12,622 bases of DNA from Bacteroidetes bacterium SW_11_45_7. GTDB taxonomy: Bacteria; Bacteroidota; Bacteroidia; Chitinophagales; SW-11-45-7. Position numbers and translations under genes: made by a program. Shown one piece after another: positions 1 through 8,274 of this stretch. Position 1 is the stretch's first letter. Each line of letters starts with the position of its first letter. The notes below the pieces were generated by a model. That model was given only the letters and a program-made list of their open reading frames with translations, was not told the origin of the DNA and made no database searches. Location: contig PXTV01000201.1 of assembly GCA_003022985.1 (NCBI GenBank), forward strand, positions 1 through 12,622, in the 5' to 3' direction.

Positions 1-120
1 GAAACCGCGGTAGAGGGTCCTGCCAAACCCTACGGGTTGACTAAGACCCGTAGGGTTGAAAACCGCCTCAGTTCTATTTGTCTCGCCTCAGGCGAGATGG
101 GCTCAACCCGTCAGGTCTTT
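1..120. repeat. Palindrome-rich, REP-like intergenic segment
   Basis: This stretch lies beyond the end of the minus-strand gene block and has no convincing gene. It holds several perfect inverted repeats. One has 12-bp arms at 26-37 and 46-57 (AACCCTACGGGT and its complement) around an 8-nt spacer. Another has 7-bp arms at 81-87 and 91-97 (TCTCGCC / GGCGAGA) around TCA. An 8-bp palindrome, ACCGCGGT, sits at 4-11. The 15-nt core CTCGCCTCAGGCGAG recurs in opposite orientation at 9745-9759, which suggests a dispersed palindromic repeat family. Whether it is a REP element, a decayed mobile element or RNA structure cannot be decided from one window. Confidence 0.5.
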
Positions 121-164
121 GATATACGCTATAGGTACGCATTTTTGTGATGGACTAATAATAA

Positions 165-196
165 AAAACCCGCAGCCATAAATGGCCTCGGGTTTT
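165..196 (-). terminator. Rho-independent terminator of the minus-strand block
   Basis: A long hairpin has outer arms AAAACCCG (165-172) and CGGGTTTT (189-196) and inner arms GCCAT/ATGGC around an AA loop, with a small internal mismatch. Read on the minus strand, the GC-rich stem runs into six T residues and then ATTATTA. It lies 26 bp past the stop codon of the Asp-box protein gene. The T tract follows only on the minus strand, although the stem could act both ways. Confidence 0.85.
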
Positions 197-222
197 GATA
201 GAAAGAATGATACATCAACTAC

Positions 223-3200
223 CTATTTACTCACTACAACCTTGGTACTGTGGGAGAAACCCTCCTCAGTTTGTACGGAAAGCAAGTACGTTCCTCCACT
301 CACATCACTAAAATCCATTGTCACTTGTTGTTCACCACTTGCTTCATCTAATCTGACACGCTTAACAGTTTGTCCCAACAAGTCAATCACCTGTAAAGTT
401 GCCTGGTCTACATCGCTGTCTAATTTGTATTCAAGTGTCCCTTGGTTCACAACCGGATTTGGGTAAAATGTAAAACTGTTAATTGGAGACTCATCTACCT
501 TGTCATCTTCAACTCCAACCTCTCCTGGTTTTGGTATTGACAAATCGCAATCTCCTGGCCCATTATTTTTAGCAATACTAATACTACGGAAAATGCCACG
601 CCCATGCGTACCCGCATAAATCACTTTACAAGGGGTTTCGCGTAGTGGTTTTTCACGTATAGTGAATGTGGGAACCCGGGGCATGCCCTCTATGCCGGAC
701 AAATTACTGGCTGAAGCTTGCGTATTCCAGGTAATGTTATTGGTGTTAAGGTTATTAGCATTCTTTGTATACCAAACACCCATTTCCGTACCAATAACAA
801 TATCACTCATTGTAGAGCTATTGTTGTTGTAAAACTCGATCAACGGATCATAAACCGGCATGGGGGGCAAATCACCTTGAATCGATTCAAAACCGGCAGC
901 GGGACTGGTGACAGAAGCTGCATCATCGGCCTTATAGACATAATTATCGTTGCCGTAGTTACCTAACGTAACAACAATTTGATCTTTGTTGTATGGACTT
1001 ACGTCAATACCTGTCACGTAACGCTGATTTCCCTCAAAGCTCGTATTATCAGTAATTCTGGTTCTGGTGATATCGTTACATCCTAAGGGAAGAGAGCAAT
1101 CTTGCTGGCTAATGTTACAAGTATTATCGATCTTACGATAATTGGCATCTGCTAACCCATCAATGCGATAGATTGTACCGGCAGTATTGCCAGGAAAACC
1201 CTGATAGCCAGTTCCCACATAAAATGTACCGTCTTCTGAACTTGCGAGAGCCGAAACGTAGCCGGAAACGTTGATTTTGTACCACGATGGCTGAGCACCG
1301 ACATTTAATGCATCATCGGTAAAATACACCCCGCTGCTTGCGCCTACCATTAAAATGCTAATATCGGGTGTATTCAATTGCCAATTGTAATAATAGTTAT
1401 AAGTAGTTGAATCACCAGAGCTATTCCCTACTATTTTTAGGTACTTGTTGGCATCGTAAGGGAATGGATTCGATTGAAGATTATCCTGATGAAGGCCATT
1501 TGTACCAATATCCCTGGCTACTATGTAATATTCACCGCGGTCCAATGACCAATCCACATGAATAGTTGAAGCCGGTTTCGTATCAGCTTCAAAGGTATCC
1601 CGCTGCACTACTTTATTGGATTGCTTTTCCTTCAGCATCATAATAAATGACCCCTTTTCTTTGGGATATACAGTTACTGAATCCCAAAGAAGGGTTGTTG
1701 TTACTTCTATGAGAACTGAATCCTGCATCAGGCTGGTCACCTTACTTCCATTGCTACCGCTTTCCTCTTTACCTATTTCCTGCGGTGCTTCTTTTTCCCA
1801 TAGGGAAATGGGTGCAATAAAGAGAGCATTGCCAAGTTCTCCGAGATTGACACATGCGTCAAAGAAACTTGTGTAGTTCTGCCCACCATCAGTCGAGCGT
1901 TCCATGCTGCCGTAAACGTATTCGGCAAAAGAAATCCTTGGATTGATGGCTGAAGCTGCCACATCACCTCCATCACCACTTTTCACTTCTTCTGAATTTT
2001 GGGGTGTATTTCCCTTGTAATTGATTTCGAGAGTTCCGTTATCCTGCGTACCGCCTAATAGTCTACCTGATTTTGTTCCGGTGGCTGCATAAAACTGCGT
2101 AACATTAAACCCTTGATTCCGCATCACAAACTCGGGATACTGATCACCAGCATTTTTAGTATAGAAAACGCCACCATCAGTTCCCACATACATCTTGTCA
2201 GGATTGTTTGGGTTGAATTGGATTTCATGCATATCTGCGTGGACATATTGTTTGTTTGTGGGACTGGAATTGGACCAAAACCCGGCCAGGCTCCAGCTGT
2301 TCGACTCCGAGTAATTGTATAGCTCCAATTGCCCCCCTACGTAAATTCGTTTTTTGTTGGAAGGGTCTACTTGAATGGTCATATCGTAATCACCTTGGTT
2401 ACCCAAGGGATTAAAGGAGCCTTGAGAAGCTGATGGAGCAATCGATTGCCAATTTTTACCCCCATCTGTAGATTTGTATACACCCTTCAATGCACGTGAA
2501 TTGTTTGCTATAAGGCTATATACGTAATCTTTATCAGTAGGAGAGGCAGCAAATTCGATACGGAGGCCTTGGTTGGGAAATCCACCAGCCCCACTCATCT
2601 TCTTAAAATTGGATGTAGCAGCCGCATCTGCCCGGTAATACGTTTGATTGATTGTAGCATAAACCGTCCCATCCGGACCAATTTCAACCTCTTGAGCACG
2701 GGCATTGGGATTAGCTATATCTGGCGAGTTGACTTGTGTCCAGGATTGGCCGCCATCTTCGGTAACCATAATACCATTTTGCGTTGCAGCAAAAAGCCGA
2801 CTGCTGTTGTTAGGATCAGCAGCTATCTCATTGACATAAGCCCAACGTACATTATTGGAATTGGAAACGCTAAGGGTTGTGCTCGATAGATGGGTGAAAG
2901 TTTGGCCTCCATCCGTGGATTTGTAGATCCCTTCACCGGGAATACCCGGCATTTGAATATTGCCATATTTATTGTTTGTAAACCCTTCACCAGTTCCAAA
3001 GTAAATGTCGCCATTTGGTGTTTGGGTAATACAGCTTACTGTAGTCGTCATCATCTTGTAATTCACATCGTGTTCTTGCCAGGTGGCGCCAGCATTGGTT
3101 GAGTAGAACAATCCGCCACTTACACCACCGGCCCACATTTTTTGGGGATTATTCTGGTCAATGAGAATAGCCCGGCAGCGGCCACCTATATCATCGGGGC

Positions 3201-3579
3201 CCATCTCCTGCCAGGACAAAGAAGCCGCAGATTTACTTGAAGAGGAAAAAGTAACATGTTGTTCTACCTTGTTACGGGCTTCCTTAACATCGCTAAAGTC
3301 GATCTTTCCCGTTTTTTGGTTAGCGCGTATGCCATGCAAGAAATCGGCACGTGCTTTTTTCTTGTCCTCATCTTCTTCATAAGCCTCTTCCTTGTACTTT
3401 GCTATTTTTGGATGAACATTCACTTCATCATTGCTATTGGCCTTGTCAACCACTTCACTATCGCTTTTCTTGCAATCAATAGGACATTCAAAAATGCAGA
3501 ACGAGCCTTGAAAGGCCCAAAATCCTGCTGCAATGAGAGCTGTTACACCAATTGTTCCGATTATAACTTTTTTCATCAT
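223..3579 (-). CDS. Secreted Asp-box (BNR/VPS10-like) beta-propeller protein with T9SS C-terminal sorting domain
   Basis: This 1118-residue protein is predicted to be exported and then secreted or surface-anchored by the type IX system. Residues 1-22 form a signal peptide (MMKK then a hydrophobic run). A charged linker (about 40-110) contains KTGKIDFSDVKEAR, a pre-propeller motif common in such proteins. Asp-box motifs of the S-x-D-G-G-x-T-W type appear near 160 (STNAGATW), 221 (STDGGQTF), 273 (TEDGGQSW), 370 (STDGGKNW) and 562 (STDGGQNY), with a weaker one near 474. Together they indicate sortilin/sialidase-like propeller blades. Residues about 585-735 have no Asp-box and look like an inserted beta-rich domain. 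The last 80 or so residues (FYPNPV near 1038, DLLGQTV near 1066, SGGTYLLSV near 1094, then a basic end) match the T9SS type A sorting domain. No catalytic residues are recognised, and the substrate is unknown. The start is one of two adjacent ATGs. The gene lies 90 bp after lipA and ends at a terminator. Confidence 0.9.
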   Translation of the reverse strand: MMKKVIIGTIGVTALIAAGFWAFQGSFCIFECPIDCKKSDSEVVDKANSNDEVNVHPKIAKYKEEAYEEDEDKKKARADFLHGIRANQKTGKIDFSDVKEARNKVEQHVTFSSSSKSAASLSWQEMGPDDIGGRCRAILIDQNNPQKMWAGGVSGGLFYSTNAGATWQEHDVNYKMMTTTVSCITQTPNGDIYFGTGEGFTNNKYGNIQMPGIPGEGIYKSTDGGQTFTHLSSTTLSVSNSNNVRWAYVNEIAADPNNSSRLFAATQNGIMVTEDGGQSWTQVNSPDIANPNARAQEVEIGPDGTVYATINQTYYRADAAATSNFKKMSGAGGFPNQGLRIEFAASPTDKDYVYSLIANNSRALKGVYKSTDGGKNWQSIAPSASQGSFNPLGNQGDYDMTIQVDPSNKKRIYVGGQLELYNYSESNSWSLAGFWSNSSPTNKQYVHADMHEIQFNPNNPDKMYVGTDGGVFYTKNAGDQYPEFVMRNQGFNVTQFYAATGTKSGRLLGGTQDNGTLEINYKGNTPQNSEEVKSGDGGDVAASAINPRISFAEYVYGSMERSTDGGQNYTSFFDACVNLGELGNALFIAPISLWEKEAPQEIGKEESGSNGSKVTSLMQDSVLIEVTTTLLWDSVTVYPKEKGSFIMMLKEKQSNKVVQRDTFEADTKPASTIHVDWSLDRGEYYIVARDIGTNGLHQDNLQSNPFPYDANKYLKIVGNSSGDSTTYNYYYNWQLNTPDISILMVGASSGVYFTDDALNVGAQPSWYKINVSGYVSALASSEDGTFYVGTGYQGFPGNTAGTIYRIDGLADANYRKIDNTCNISQQDCSLPLGCNDITRTRITDNTSFEGNQRYVTGIDVSPYNKDQIVVTLGNYGNDNYVYKADDAASVTSPAAGFESIQGDLPPMPVYDPLIEFYNNNSSTMSDIVIGTEMGVWYTKNANNLNTNNITWNTQASASNLSGIEGMPRVPTFTIREKPLRETPCKVIYAGTHGRGIFRSISIAKNNGPGDCDLSIPKPGEVGVEDDKVDESPINSFTFYPNPVVNQGTLEYKLDSDVDQATLQVIDLLGQTVKRVRLDEASGEQQVTMDFSDVSGGTYLLSVQTEEGFSHSTKVVVSK

Positions 3580-3669
3580 CTCAGATTTGAATTGTTAAAT
3601 GTTAATAAATACGAACTCGAATATACCAAAAAGAGTGTTGACCTCATAAAAGCAAATGGCGTGCTGCAC

Positions 3670-4458
3670 TTAATGACAACCAACATGCCTTTCAGCGTGG
3701 TAAGAAGAGCGCACCAACGGCCCGCTTTCCACAAAGTCGAATCCCTTCTCCATGCCAACTTGCCTGTACATTTCAAATGTATCGGGCGAAATAAATTCGC
3801 TGATTTGAAGATGCATTTTGGTTGGCTGGAGGTACTGTCCTATAGTTAATACATCGCAGCGCGCCTCTATGAGATCATCCATAATGTCAAAAACTTCGTC
3901 TTGTGTTTCGCCAAGCCCCACCATGAAACCGGACTTCGTGCGATGACCCATCTCTTTCGTGCGCTTGATCTGCTCAAGACTGCGGTCGTATTTTGCCTGT
4001 GGGCGCACTTTCCGGTACAAGCTTTTGACTGTTTCCATATTGTGCGACACAACTTCCTGCCCTCCACTTGTCATGGTTTCTAAAGCGTCCCATCTTCCCT
4101 TCACGTCAGGGATAAGCGTTTCGATGGTTGTGCCGGGCGATTGCTTTTTAATCTCTTTGACGGTATTGTGCCAAATCCGTGCACCGCTATCCTTCAATTC
4201 ATCCCTGTTAACAGATGTGATCACTGCATGTTTAAGGCCCATCAGTGAAACAGCTTCTCCCACCCGTCTGGGTTCATCTTCATCAATTTCCTGAGGGCGG
4301 CCTGTTGCCACTGCACAAAAAGAACAGTCATCAACAAGCCTGCGAACCTTTTTATAATTCTCACCTGTGGGCAATTTTACCCGAAGCCAGTTGGGCTTCT
4401 TAAACAATCGCTCCGTCTTCTTACGCTCTTTTATTGTTGTTGTCGGTTGATCGCTCAT
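3670..4458 (-). CDS. lipA: Lipoyl synthase LipA with an internal in-frame deletion of its cysteine motifs
   Basis: Lipoyl synthase is a radical-SAM enzyme that inserts two sulfurs into protein-bound octanoyl groups. The match is clear along most of the 262 residues: [14 protein letters not shown] (22-35), [15 protein letters not shown] (76-90), [11 protein letters not shown] (111-121), [10 protein letters not shown] (135-144), [10 protein letters not shown] (152-161), [13 protein letters not shown] (173-185), [12 protein letters not shown] (205-216) and C-terminal RSSYHAE (250-256), whose serine normally ligates the auxiliary cluster. However, LVDD (41-44) is joined directly to [11 protein letters not shown] (45-55). 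Family members have about 36 more residues here, including the CX4CX5C auxiliary-cluster cysteines and the first cysteine of the radical-SAM CX3CX2C motif. Only C45 and C48 remain. As written the protein should be inactive, so this is a recent in-frame deletion, an assembly error or a repurposed copy. It starts 14 bp after the upstream outer-membrane protein gene. Confidence 0.93.
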   Translation of the reverse strand: MSDQPTTTIKERKKTERLFKKPNWLRVKLPTGENYKKVRRLVDDCSFCAVATGRPQEIDEDEPRRVGEAVSLMGLKHAVITSVNRDELKDSGARIWHNTVKEIKKQSPGTTIETLIPDVKGRWDALETMTSGGQEVVSHNMETVKSLYRKVRPQAKYDRSLEQIKRTKEMGHRTKSGFMVGLGETQDEVFDIMDDLIEARCDVLTIGQYLQPTKMHLQISEFISPDTFEMYRQVGMEKGFDFVESGPLVRSSYHAERHVGCH

Positions 4459-4472
4459 AGCAATTTACAAAT

Positions 4473-5282
4473 TTATTTGTACCACCTTTTCCCAAATTGA
4501 AAGGCGATATAAGCTGACAAGAAATAAGGCTTATTCATGGAATTGATCATTATGGGCACCTTCTTGTAGTACAGTTGCCCCTCAACGCCAGCTTCCAAAG
4601 CCGTAACGAACTCGTTATTAGCTGCCCAGTCAAAATTAAGACCAAATTTTCCGTATACACCTGGCACTGGTTCAATTTCATCAAGGCCGTGACTAAACCC
4701 GGAGGCACTCGTAATAGCCCTATTATTAAGGAACTTATCATCGTTAACACCCTCGCGGTATTTGTCGTTTTTGAATTCAAAGACCGTACGATCATTGGTG
4801 CGGTAAATGGAATCGATATACTCCAGATAATAGGGTTTGAGCAAGCCGAGCGAAACACCACCTAAATATTTTATGGAAACGCGCACACCGCTTTTGTCAG
4901 CTTTATCGGCTATCATCTTCTTGCGACCGTAGCCGAAACGAAAGGCGAAAAATCCATTTTGTTTACCGAAATAGTAGTCTTTTTGATTGTCCAGCAAGCC
5001 ACTGATTTGATAGAAGTCGACAGGTTTTTGTTTAACCTCTTTGGGATGGCGAATAGAAATAAAATCGACCTGGAAAAGGCGGGTGTTCTTTCTATCCAGG
5101 ATTTTGCCCTTTTCCACAAAAATTTCAAACCCGTTTGTTTTGAGGCCTGCTCCAATGCTGAGCTCGTGATTTTTTTCGAGCTCGGTTTCTTCATCCTCAT
5201 CAACGGAAGTGATCTGGGTCTGCCCGTACAAAAGGGGTGCACCCGTAAAGACTACTAACAAGATGGTGAAGAGTAATCTCAT
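4473..5282 (-). CDS. Predicted outer-membrane beta-barrel protein of unknown function, upstream of lipA
   Basis: I do not recognise a named family. With the start at 5282 the protein is about 269 residues and opens with a clear signal peptide (MRLLFTILLVVFTGAPLLYG, then Q). The frame extends upstream to ATGs at 5291 and 5321, but these only add a polar leader before the signal peptide, so 5282 is preferred. The mature part has alternating hydrophobic and aromatic strands typical of a small barrel, for example FFAFRFGYGRKK, VSIKYLGGVSLGLLKPYY and a closing strand YFLSAYIAFQFGKRWYK. A leading acidic segment (DEDEETELEK) follows the signal peptide. It lies 14 bp upstream of lipA on the same strand, so co-transcription is likely; a functional link to lipoate is not shown. 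Location in the outer membrane is inferred from composition only. Confidence 0.75.
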   Translation of the reverse strand: MRLLFTILLVVFTGAPLLYGQTQITSVDEDEETELEKNHELSIGAGLKTNGFEIFVEKGKILDRKNTRLFQVDFISIRHPKEVKQKPVDFYQISGLLDNQKDYYFGKQNGFFAFRFGYGRKKMIADKADKSGVRVSIKYLGGVSLGLLKPYYLEYIDSIYRTNDRTVFEFKNDKYREGVNDDKFLNNRAITSASGFSHGLDEIEPVPGVYGKFGLNFDWAANNEFVTALEAGVEGQLYYKKVPIMINSMNKPYFLSAYIAFQFGKRWYK

Positions 5283-5415
5283 CTCACCCATATTACAGTT
5301 GCAAAAGCCAAAAGTTTTCAATGGTAGCTTTGATCACGAATTTAGGATTTCTCAAAGCATTTTTGAAAATGCAACAAAACCTTAGTGCAAAGAACAACGG
5401 CAGGTGAATAACTTT

Positions 5416-7806
5416 TTAAATTTCCACAACAACGCCAACAGATGGAACGATATTACCGTTAACGTTCTCCAGTCGCTTCATTTTATAACGTGGATTTTGA
5501 GGATCACTATCGGGATCAATTACGGGATCGCCATTCTCATCCCGTTGCACTGTTAAATAGGGTTGACCGGCTGTTTCATTGATGTAAGCGTTTTGAATAT
5601 CCAAATAAAGATTTAAACTCCATTCATCGAAAAAGAACTTTTTATCAACACGCAAATCCAATTGATGGAACACCTCGGCCCGTTTTTCATTCAAACGGCT
5701 ATAGTCAGGGATTCCCTCACTCTTTACTTGCCAGTTTCGGGCCAACGAGGATTTCTCCACATTGTATGGTGTATAGGGCTCCCCGCCACGTAAACGCCAT
5801 TTGACGCCAATTTCCCAATTCTTGTTGAACTTTTTGCCTGCCGTGATGCTCACTAAATGTTTGTTATCCCATGATGATGTTTGATAGTCACCTGTTCCAT
5901 CAGTGAATTCACTTCTCACATAAGTATAAGCGAGAATACCGTAAAATCCTTTGTAAAGTTTTTGCTGCGCCATGAACTCTACCCCGTAAGCTCTTCCTTT
6001 GGAGCTTGAATTAACGGGCTCGGCTCCTATTACCCCAAAATTACCGCCTTCATTGGCAAGCGAAATTGAATCTTTCAATAAAAAGGGGTAATTATCGTAC
6101 TGCTTCCAAAACCCTTCAATTGAAAACTGTGTATTGAACGATGTATTGTAATCAAAGCCCGCCACTAACTGCTTATTATTGATGTAAGTTAAGTCATTTT
6201 GTTTGTTGACAAACTCGCCCTGGTTGTTTTGAAAGCCCATTGCTGTATAGGGAGGTAGCTGATAATAGATGCCTGCATTGGCATTGAAGTTAAGTTCAGG
6301 CAAGATTGCATAGGAAAAAGAGAAACGTGGTGACATTTGCTTAAGCGGATTGCTCATGTCATCCGAATAGTCGTTAACATCTGAGCGAAGACCGAGGGAG
6401 AGTGTTAAGCGATTCTCGAGAAAAGGCCGGCTTACCTGTCCAAAGACAGCTCCTTGGTTGAGGTTTAGCTCAGTATTGTATGTGCTTTCCAGAATGCCGT
6501 TATCAATGACGACTTTGTTAAATGTACTATTGGTATAGGTGGCATATTCATATTTCAAACCGTAATTAAATTTATAGCCCTTTTTACGTATTGTATGTTC
6601 AGCTCTCAGTTTATTTTCTATCTCATCTGACTCGTAATCCAAGAGCAACTTATCGGGATTGTTTTCATCGTTGTCTTCGTATTTGGTAATAAGGTTTTTC
6701 AAATGGTTTCGGCTGGCAACCAATGTGAAATAGCTCTTTTCCCAAAAGTGCTTGTACCGTGCACCAATAGTATAGCTCCACTGGTCATTCTCAGGAATGT
6801 TAGCGAGGATATACTTGTTAACTTCCGTATCATTTTCTTTTGTGTTCAGTTCAAGATTATCAATGGCTCCTAATCCCATTACTACCAGCTCATCATCTTC
6901 ACCAAGATCAATTTGGCTACGGAGTTGAAAGTCGTTATAAGTGGGTAAAAAGGGAAGTTCAATGACTTGGAAGAGGAATTGAAGATAGGAACGCCTGGCT
7001 GACAGCATAAAGGTTATGCGGTCTCCGATAGGTCCTTCCAACGTTAAGCCTACCTCAGAAGCTCCGACTGTAAGTGTACCACCAATCCTGTCTTGCCGCC
7101 CACGTTTCTGATCGAATTCCATGATGGAGCTCAGAGCGCCTCCTCTATTAGCAGGAAAGGCCCCGGCATGGAAATCGACAGATTTGATAAAATCTACGTT
7201 GATCATACCAGTGGGACCGCCAGAAGCACCTTGAGTAGCAAAGTGATTAATATTGGGAACTTCAATGCCATCCAGGTAAAAGCTGTTTTCACTTGGTGAG
7301 CCACCTCTTATGATTATATCATTTCTGAAAGCTGCAGTGGAGGATACACCGGCAAAAGACTGAATGACACGGGATATGTCCCTGTTCGATCCGGGGCTTC
7401 TCTGAATTTCATTAGAGCCAATTGTTCGCAGGGAAACAGGGCTTTCAGAAGTTTTATTAAAAGGGGATGCCTTTACTTCTACTTCATCCAGTGCTTCTAC
7501 ATTTTCTTCCATACCAATATTGACAACAGTAGGTTTGGCTTCCGTGACTTGAACTTCGTAAACTTTCTCCGTTTTGTAGCCAACGTAAGAAACTTCAAGA
7601 TTGTAGAGACCGGGTTTCAAGCCAGTGATTTGATAATTGCCAGCCGAGTCCGTTGTGCCACCTTTCTGACTTCCCTCCACAACCACATTTGCAAAAGGAA
7701 TAGCATCATTGCTGATATTATCATAAACACGACCTTTAATCATGCCTTGCTGGGCTATTGAAATAAGCGGACAAAGGATAAAAACAATGCCAAAAAGTTG
7801 TCTCAT
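5416..7806 (-). CDS. TonB-dependent outer-membrane receptor with N-terminal CarboxypepD_reg-like domain
   Basis: This 796-residue receptor should import an unidentified substrate across the outer membrane using TonB energy. Residues 1-19 form a signal peptide ending before QQG. Residues about 22-100 form a carboxypeptidase-regulatory-like beta-sandwich (GMIKGRVYDN, IPFANVVVEGS, TTDSAGNYQI, GLYNLEVSYVGYKT). A TonB-box-like stretch, ALDEVEVKA (105-113), follows. The plug domain covers about 115-225 (NDIIIRGGSPSENSFYLDGIEVPN; FHAGAFPANRGGALSSIM). The rest is a 22-stranded-type barrel with many aromatic girdle residues, ending in VPSVGVVVEI. The usual C-terminal aromatic residue is replaced by isoleucine. 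No SusD-like lipoprotein lies next to it, so a glycan-uptake pair is not supported. The gene heads the minus-strand block, 133 bp upstream of the preferred start of the small barrel protein. Substrate cannot be inferred from the sequence. Confidence 0.92.
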   Translation of the reverse strand: MRQLFGIVFILCPLISIAQQGMIKGRVYDNISNDAIPFANVVVEGSQKGGTTDSAGNYQITGLKPGLYNLEVSYVGYKTEKVYEVQVTEAKPTVVNIGMEENVEALDEVEVKASPFNKTSESPVSLRTIGSNEIQRSPGSNRDISRVIQSFAGVSSTAAFRNDIIIRGGSPSENSFYLDGIEVPNINHFATQGASGGPTGMINVDFIKSVDFHAGAFPANRGGALSSIMEFDQKRGRQDRIGGTLTVGASEVGLTLEGPIGDRITFMLSARRSYLQFLFQVIELPFLPTYNDFQLRSQIDLGEDDELVVMGLGAIDNLELNTKENDTEVNKYILANIPENDQWSYTIGARYKHFWEKSYFTLVASRNHLKNLITKYEDNDENNPDKLLLDYESDEIENKLRAEHTIRKKGYKFNYGLKYEYATYTNSTFNKVVIDNGILESTYNTELNLNQGAVFGQVSRPFLENRLTLSLGLRSDVNDYSDDMSNPLKQMSPRFSFSYAILPELNFNANAGIYYQLPPYTAMGFQNNQGEFVNKQNDLTYINNKQLVAGFDYNTSFNTQFSIEGFWKQYDNYPFLLKDSISLANEGGNFGVIGAEPVNSSSKGRAYGVEFMAQQKLYKGFYGILAYTYVRSEFTDGTGDYQTSSWDNKHLVSITAGKKFNKNWEIGVKWRLRGGEPYTPYNVEKSSLARNWQVKSEGIPDYSRLNEKRAEVFHQLDLRVDKKFFFDEWSLNLYLDIQNAYINETAGQPYLTVQRDENGDPVIDPDSDPQNPRYKMKRLENVNGNIVPSVGVVVEI

Positions 7807-8167
7807 GTGATTTCCGTTTACATATTAATAAGTAGCTTCAAATTATTTCGAACAACGTGCAGTCCTGATCGTTGAATTAAAAACAGCTTACGCTTTGGTT
7901 TGTACAACTAAACTCCTTTTTCAATATCATCAATCTTGCACTATTTCATGATCCTTTTTAATGAACAAATAACCAAATAAAAAATTATCTATATTGCGCC
8001 CTGATCAGTGAGCTTATCTCAAACACAAAGATAAAAGAAAAGCGAATTAAAAATTTGACAGGTTGTACATCAACTTGAATGGACTATTCGTTTTGCAATC
8101 GGATAGCATTCCAATGTAATTTCTGACCAGCTTTGATTCGAAATGGGCTATATGACCTCTTTATAAG

Positions 8168-8186
8168 ATTTGTATAATAAACAAAT
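8168..8186. promoter_or_regulatory. Dyad ATTTGT-N7-ACAAAT upstream of merR, possible operator
   Basis: A 19-bp near-perfect palindrome (ATTTGTATAATAAACAAAT) with 6-bp exact arms lies 89 bp before the merR start codon. MerR-family proteins bind dyads as dimers, so autoregulation is a reasonable guess. Nothing in the sequence proves binding. Confidence 0.35.
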
Positions 8187-8226
8187 GGCCTTTTCTAGTG
8201 TTAGCAAAAATACTTTTTTTCTTTTC

Positions 8227-8243
8227 AAGTGTTACTAGCACTT
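8227..8243. promoter_or_regulatory. 17-bp near-perfect dyad just upstream of merR
   Basis: AAGTGTTACTAGCACTT is a palindrome centred on C at 8235 with one G/T mismatch pair. A related half, CTAGTGTTAGC, lies at 8195-8205. It sits 32 bp before the TTG start, where a bound protein or an RNA hairpin in the leader could control expression. Confidence 0.35.
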
Positions 8244-8274
8244 TTCATTAACTCTTTACCCAAACGTTAGCCAA

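Larger units (their letters stand above)
7807..8274. promoter_or_regulatory. Divergent intergenic region between the TonB receptor and merR genes
   Basis: No gene is seen in these 468 AT-rich bases. They must hold the promoters of both flanking, divergently transcribed genes. A minus-strand TATCTTTG (8033-8026) matches the Bacteroidota -7 consensus TAnnTTTG, but no good -33 element lies at the right distance, so the receptor promoter is uncertain. Three sites contain TGTACA or TGTATA (7901-7906, 8064-8069, 8171-8176). Two dyads close to the merR start are listed separately. Confidence 0.5.

Noticed and set aside
3256..3849. 197-codon open frame on the plus strand
   Set aside because: It lies opposite the start of the Asp-box gene and the end of lipA, both clearly real on the minus strand, and its translation resembles nothing.
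5357..5372. Inverted repeat GCATTTT/AAAATGC between the TonB receptor and the small barrel gene
   Set aside because: It is short and AT-rich and has no T tract on the minus strand, so it is not a convincing terminator.
5416..7806. SusC-type glycan-uptake interpretation of the TonB receptor
   Set aside because: No SusD-like lipoprotein or glycoside hydrolase lies nearby, and the length (796 residues) is shorter than usual SusC proteins.
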